A DNA stretch of 64,000 nucleotides, from positions 310,001 to 374,000 of the forward strand of contig NZ_JBHTMY010000002.1 of the NCBI RefSeq assembly GCF_042679565.1, given 5' to 3'. The number at the start of each line of letters is the position of its first letter. Position 1 is the stretch's first letter. Shown piece after piece: positions 61,303-64,000 of this stretch. The DNA is from Namhaeicola litoreus (GTDB lineage: Bacteria > Bacteroidota > Bacteroidia > Flavobacteriales > Flavobacteriaceae). A model generated the notes under the pieces. That model made no database searches. It saw only the letters and a program-made list of their open reading frames with translations, and was not told the origin of the DNA. The translations under genes and the position numbers were made by a program.

Positions 61303-61849
61303 GTAGACATTTTTAGCGAACGGGCCAGATGGCGCTTGGATCGCACGCCAAATTAGTTCTCGTTAAACCCATAAAATAAAAAAGCCTCTCGAAATGAGAG
61401 GCTTTTTCTTTGTGCGGGCAGGACGGAGCGTATAGAAAATGTCTAGCAGACATTTTTAGGGAACGGGCCAGATGGCGCTTGGGTCGCACGCCAAATTAGT
61501 TTTCGTTAAACCCATAAAATAAAAAAGCCTCTCGAAATGAGAAGCTTTTTCTTTGTGCGGGCAGGACGGAGCGTATAGAAAATGTCTAGTAGACATTTTT
61601 AGCGAACGGGCCAGATGGCGCTTAGATCGCACGCCAAACTAGTTTTCGACAAACCTATAAAATAAAAAAGCCTCTCGAAATGAGAGGCTTTCTCTTTGTG
61701 CGGGCAGGACGGAGCGTATAGAAAATGTCTAGCAGACATTTTTAGCGAACGGGCCAGATGGCGCTTAGATTGCACGCCAAATTAGTTCTCGTTAAACCCA
61801 TAAAATAAAAAAGCCTCTCGAAATGAGAAGCTTTTTCTTTGTGCGGGCG
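61303..61849. repeat. 143-bp tandem repeat array (four units) running into the tRNA-Leu 3' end
   Basis: The block GAACGGGCC starts at 61318, 61461, 61604 and 61747, an exact 143-base period. Each unit contains GCGAACGGGCCAGATGGCGC, a hairpin terminator (GCCTCTC, GAAAT loop, GAGAGGC or GAGAAGC), the bases TTTGTGCGGGC, then AGGACGGAGCG and an AAAATGTCT/AGACATTTT stem. The last unit ends inside the 3' end of the tRNA gene, where GTGCGGGC continues as tRNA. The units thus carry a copy of the tRNA 3' end plus its terminator. A degenerate fragment lies before it at about 61274-61300. Substitutions such as GAGAGGC/GAGAAGC alternate between units. Confidence 0.85.
61811..61840 (-). terminator. Terminator of tRNA-Leu
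   Basis: Directly after the tRNA 3' end on the minus strand is AAGCTTCTC, ATTTC loop, GAGAGGCTT and a T-run. The flanking A-run and T-run make it look bidirectional. The same hairpin recurs in every 143-bp unit at about 61378-61408, 61521-61551 and 61664-61694. Confidence 0.75.
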
Positions 61850-61923
61850 AAAGGACTCGAACCTTCACACCGTGAGGCACCAGATCCTAAGTCTGGCGTG
61901 TCTACCAATTTCACCACGCCCGC
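61842..61923 (-). tRNA. tRNA-Leu (anticodon UAG)
   Basis: On the minus strand the 82-base gene starts GCGGGCGTGGTGAAATTGG. The acceptor stem GCGGGCG pairs with CGCCCGC, the anticodon arm is CCAGA-CTTAGGA-TCTGG with anticodon TAG, and the T arm has GGTTCGAGTCC. It has the long variable arm expected of tRNA-Leu. CCA is not encoded; the discriminator is A. Confidence 0.95.
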
Positions 61924-61934
61924 TTTGGAGGTTG

Positions 61935-61942
61935 CAAATATA
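61935..61942 (-). promoter_or_regulatory. Predicted -7 promoter box for tRNA-Leu
   Basis: The minus strand reads TATATTTG, an exact TAnnTTTG match 12 bases before the mature tRNA 5' end. A TTGG about 22 bases further upstream may be the -33 element. Confidence 0.6.
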
Positions 61943-62003
61943 ATTATTTTTATAAATTTTCTTGCCAAGATGAAAAAAATAAATAAACCTTTCCAATTTA
62001 GTA

Positions 62004-63059
62004 TTAATTCTCTAATATTTCAAAGCGATTTTGGATCTCTTCTTTCATAAAATTGGTGTTTTCTACGGCTAATTCTGCAAATCTAAATAAGCTCTTACAC
62101 CTGTCTAAATTCTGGTTGGCATAGGCAACTTTATAGTATTTATTTTTCTCTAGATAATCCGTGAGCGCCCTGATACCATGTAAAAAAGGCATTAATATGG
62201 CACCGAAATGCAGCGACTCCCTTTCTGTCTGTGTGAACTTTAGTCCACTTTTCTTAAGACCTTTTAAAAAAGAAGAAAACATCATTTTGTCAAACATTAT
62301 AAGCGATAGATCCCTTTCATCTTCAGTAACTGGATTTACTAAGGTTCTAATCGCATCTCCAAAATCGTATAAAAAAAAACCCGGCATCAGCGTATCCAAA
62401 TCTATCAAACACAAGGCCTTTTTATCGATGGAAAACAAAACATTATTGAGTTTGGTATCATTATGACAAATTCGAAGGGGTATTTTGTCAAAATCTATAC
62501 TTAAAAGTGTCGAAATATTATTCTTGACAAAATCTATCTCATGATATGCTTCTTGTAAATGCGTGTCTGATGCATTTTCATAAGCTTCTAAAAACTGTGC
62601 ATAGCGATATGTTAGATTGTGGAAATTTTGAATAGTAATTTCTAGTTCTTGAGGATGCAAACCTTTGACCAAATTATGAAATAAACCTAAAATTTTTCCA
62701 GTTTCAAAAGCAATTTGAACATCATTTGTAGTGTTATAAACATGACTATCTGGAATATAATTCATCAAACGCCAGATTTCATTTTCCCAATTGAGAATGG
62801 GTTTGCCGGTTTTTGTATTTATCAAATGAACTTTTTCGTAAGCTGTATGGTCTAATTGCGACAAAATAATTGCTATATTTTTGACCAATCCATTTACATT
62901 TTTAAACACCGAAGTATTTATTTTCTGCAGAATATAATTTGATTCACACCCTTCTTTGACCAAAAAAGTATCATTGATCAATCCATTGGAAATGAATTCG
63001 AATTGGTATGCTCCTTTTGGTATATCAAAATACGATAGTATTTTCCTTAATTTTTCCAT
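62004..63059 (-). CDS. Phosphotransferase (APH-fold), probable sugar kinase
   Basis: 351 residues of the aminoglycoside-phosphotransferase/choline-kinase fold. The catalytic loop CHNDTKLNN gives Asp201 and Asn205; the metal-binding Asp is in LIDLDTL (Asp220/Asp222). An N-terminal glycine-bearing segment (SNGLINDTFLV) is the ATP-binding lobe. The stop-start overlap with the nucleotidyltransferase gene (13 bases) suggests the N-acetylhexosamine 1-kinase type: the kinase makes a sugar 1-phosphate that the partner turns into a nucleotide sugar. That pairing, not the sequence of this gene alone, supports the sugar-kinase reading. Cytoplasmic. Confidence 0.82.
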   Translation of the reverse strand: MEKLRKILSYFDIPKGAYQFEFISNGLINDTFLVKEGCESNYILQKINTSVFKNVNGLVKNIAIILSQLDHTAYEKVHLINTKTGKPILNWENEIWRLMNYIPDSHVYNTTNDVQIAFETGKILGLFHNLVKGLHPQELEITIQNFHNLTYRYAQFLEAYENASDTHLQEAYHEIDFVKNNISTLLSIDFDKIPLRICHNDTKLNNVLFSIDKKALCLIDLDTLMPGFFLYDFGDAIRTLVNPVTEDERDLSLIMFDKMMFSSFLKGLKKSGLKFTQTERESLHFGAILMPFLHGIRALTDYLEKNKYYKVAYANQNLDRCKSLFRFAELAVENTNFMKEEIQNRFEILEN

Positions 63060-63946
63060 AAAGGACTAGGATACTCCCCAGAAGATTTTAGTTCTACTAA
63101 TTTATTTATAACCAACTCTTTATCTTTTGCGTAAGTCACTCCAAACCACGAGTCACATACATCTGTTGTCCCAACTTCAAATACTTTTTTTTGTATATAT
63201 TTTTCAATCACTCGGGGAATATAGATTTCACCTTTTTCCAGTTGATCATTTTCCTTCAAAAAAACACTTATTTCTGATGATAATATGTCGAAAAAAGATG
63301 GTTGACAGATCCATATATTCATCGAAACCCTTTCTTTCCCTGTAAAGATTTGACCTGTTGATTGATCTATGATTTTATTTTCCTTCTTTTCTAACGTCAA
63401 AAATTCATTAATTGCCTTAAGCTTTTCATCCTCAAACTGACCTACTCCTCTGGCGACTGATCCGAACAAAGACAAGGTTTGATCAAGCTGATAGGGAACC
63501 ATCCCATAAATACCAGTTTCTCGGTATTCCTCCATAAAATCAGAGGCGTATGCAAAGGCTTTCCTACCGTAAAAATCATCTGCATTGATTACCACAAAAG
63601 TATTTTTAATAAAGTCTCTCGCTACCCAAACAGCATGTCCGGTGCCCCATGGTTTTACTCTCTTATATGACGGAAGAGTTTCTATGGGTAGGTCGTTTAA
63701 TCTTTGAGGAACTACATCTATTTTTATTTCTTTAGGCAACCTTTCTCTCAAATAATGGTCTAATTCTAAGACAAATTCTTCTTTTGTGACCAGCACAATA
63801 TGATTAAATCCTGAATGAAGGGCATCAAAAATGCTGTATTCAAATAGATACTCACCCTTAGGCCCCAGCGGATCAAATTGTTTTAAAGCGCCATAACGAC
63901 TGCCATTACCGCCGGCCATAATTAACAAAGTTTTATGCTCGATCAT
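63047..63946 (-). CDS. Sugar nucleotidyltransferase (NTP-transferase family)
   Basis: 299 residues with the nucleotide-binding signature LLIMAGGNGSRYG (about 7-19) and GPKGEYLFEYSIFDAL after it, then VINADDFYG for metal binding. It would join a sugar 1-phosphate to UTP or a related nucleotide and release pyrophosphate. Overlap with the APH-fold gene and the same strand make them a kinase-pyrophosphorylase pair, as in salvage of N-acetylhexosamines. ATG at 63946; a possible upstream gene ends 1 base before it. Confidence 0.88.
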   Translation of the reverse strand: MIEHKTLLIMAGGNGSRYGALKQFDPLGPKGEYLFEYSIFDALHSGFNHIVLVTKEEFVLELDHYLRERLPKEIKIDVVPQRLNDLPIETLPSYKRVKPWGTGHAVWVARDFIKNTFVVINADDFYGRKAFAYASDFMEEYRETGIYGMVPYQLDQTLSLFGSVARGVGQFEDEKLKAINEFLTLEKKENKIIDQSTGQIFTGKERVSMNIWICQPSFFDILSSEISVFLKENDQLEKGEIYIPRVIEKYIQKKVFEVGTTDVCDSWFGVTYAKDKELVINKLVELKSSGEYPSPLWKN

Positions 63947-63947
63947 A

Positions 63948-64000
63948 CTAATAACTGTCTTTTATCCATGGATGGGGTTTTCTATTTATCCAGTTGCCTC
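63948..64000 (-). CDS. Possible C-terminal end of a further upstream gene (partial)
   Basis: The frame open from the window edge reads GNWINRKPHPWIKDSY and stops at TAG 63948-63950, 1 base before the nucleotidyltransferase ATG. Such tight spacing is typical of an operon member, but 16 residues are too few to identify it. Confidence 0.35.
   Translation of the reverse strand, partial: GNWINRKPHPWIKDSY

Noticed and set aside
61303..61849. CRISPR array
   Set aside because: Units are contiguous 143-bp tandem copies with no spacers between short repeats and no cas genes nearby.
61823..62050. A plus-strand open frame across the tRNA
   Set aside because: It is the antisense of tRNA-Leu plus spacer, a well known source of false gene calls.
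1..64000. Insertion sequences, integrases or prophage genes
   Set aside because: No transposase, integrase or structural phage gene was found on either strand; the tRNA-linked array is the only hint of integration.

Overview
The window looks like a chromosomal segment of an AT-rich Bacteroidota bacterium, most likely a marine or free-living member of the Flavobacteriia. Reasons: GLPGLI proteins beside a CarboxypepD-type outer-membrane barrel, hybrid two-component systems with Reg_prop/Y_Y_Y sensor regions, an array of DUF6090-type proteins, DUF418 and DUF1624-type membrane proteins, and several matches to the Bacteroidota -7 promoter box TAnnTTTG. I cannot name the genus.
Layout. 1-2.2 kb (minus): an AraC regulator followed by the small Fe-S subunit and the start of the large molybdopterin subunit of an isoquinoline-1-oxidoreductase-type enzyme. 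2.5-7 kb (plus): an NTF2-like secreted protein, a second copy of it broken by a TGA codon, a DUF418 membrane protein, an esterase lipoprotein, a carboxymuconolactone-decarboxylase-like protein and a cupin lipoprotein. 7.2-11.8 kb (minus): outer-membrane barrel protein, two GLPGLI proteins and a probably frameshifted Cys-rich small secreted protein. 12.2-14.8 kb (minus): nadA-nadB. 15.1-19.3 kb: a full hybrid two-component regulator. 19.4-24.9 kb: two small exported proteins, then DUF418, MFS and DUF1624-type membrane proteins.
25.3-47.6 kb is a signalling island. Two giant soluble histidine kinases (NTF2-like domain, five tandem GAF-like modules, kinase core) are followed by a propeller kinase, two FIST proteins, an EthD protein and two small soluble kinases, one with an NTF2-like input domain, all closely spaced. 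Then come a receiver-adenylate cyclase fusion and a second propeller kinase paired with a lone receiver. None of the six kinases has its own receiver or DNA-binding domain, so the sequence suggests many inputs converging on very few outputs, one of which is probably cAMP.
48.1-56.7 kb holds a TPR lipoprotein translationally coupled to an array of eight paralogous DUF6090-type single-pass membrane proteins, interrupted by a 63-residue coiled-coil protein with an EF-hand-like tail and by an exported cyclophilin. 56.8-64 kb: aldose-epimerase-like and DinB/YfiT-like genes, a Tat-exported Gfo/Idh/MocA oxidoreductase, two small secreted proteins (one ricin-type lectin), a four-copy 143-bp tandem repeat running into the 3' end of tRNA-Leu(UAG), and a sugar kinase-like/nucleotidyltransferase pair.
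The two best candidates for undescribed biology are the signalling island and the DUF6090 array. All family names are assigned by reading motifs; no database search was run.
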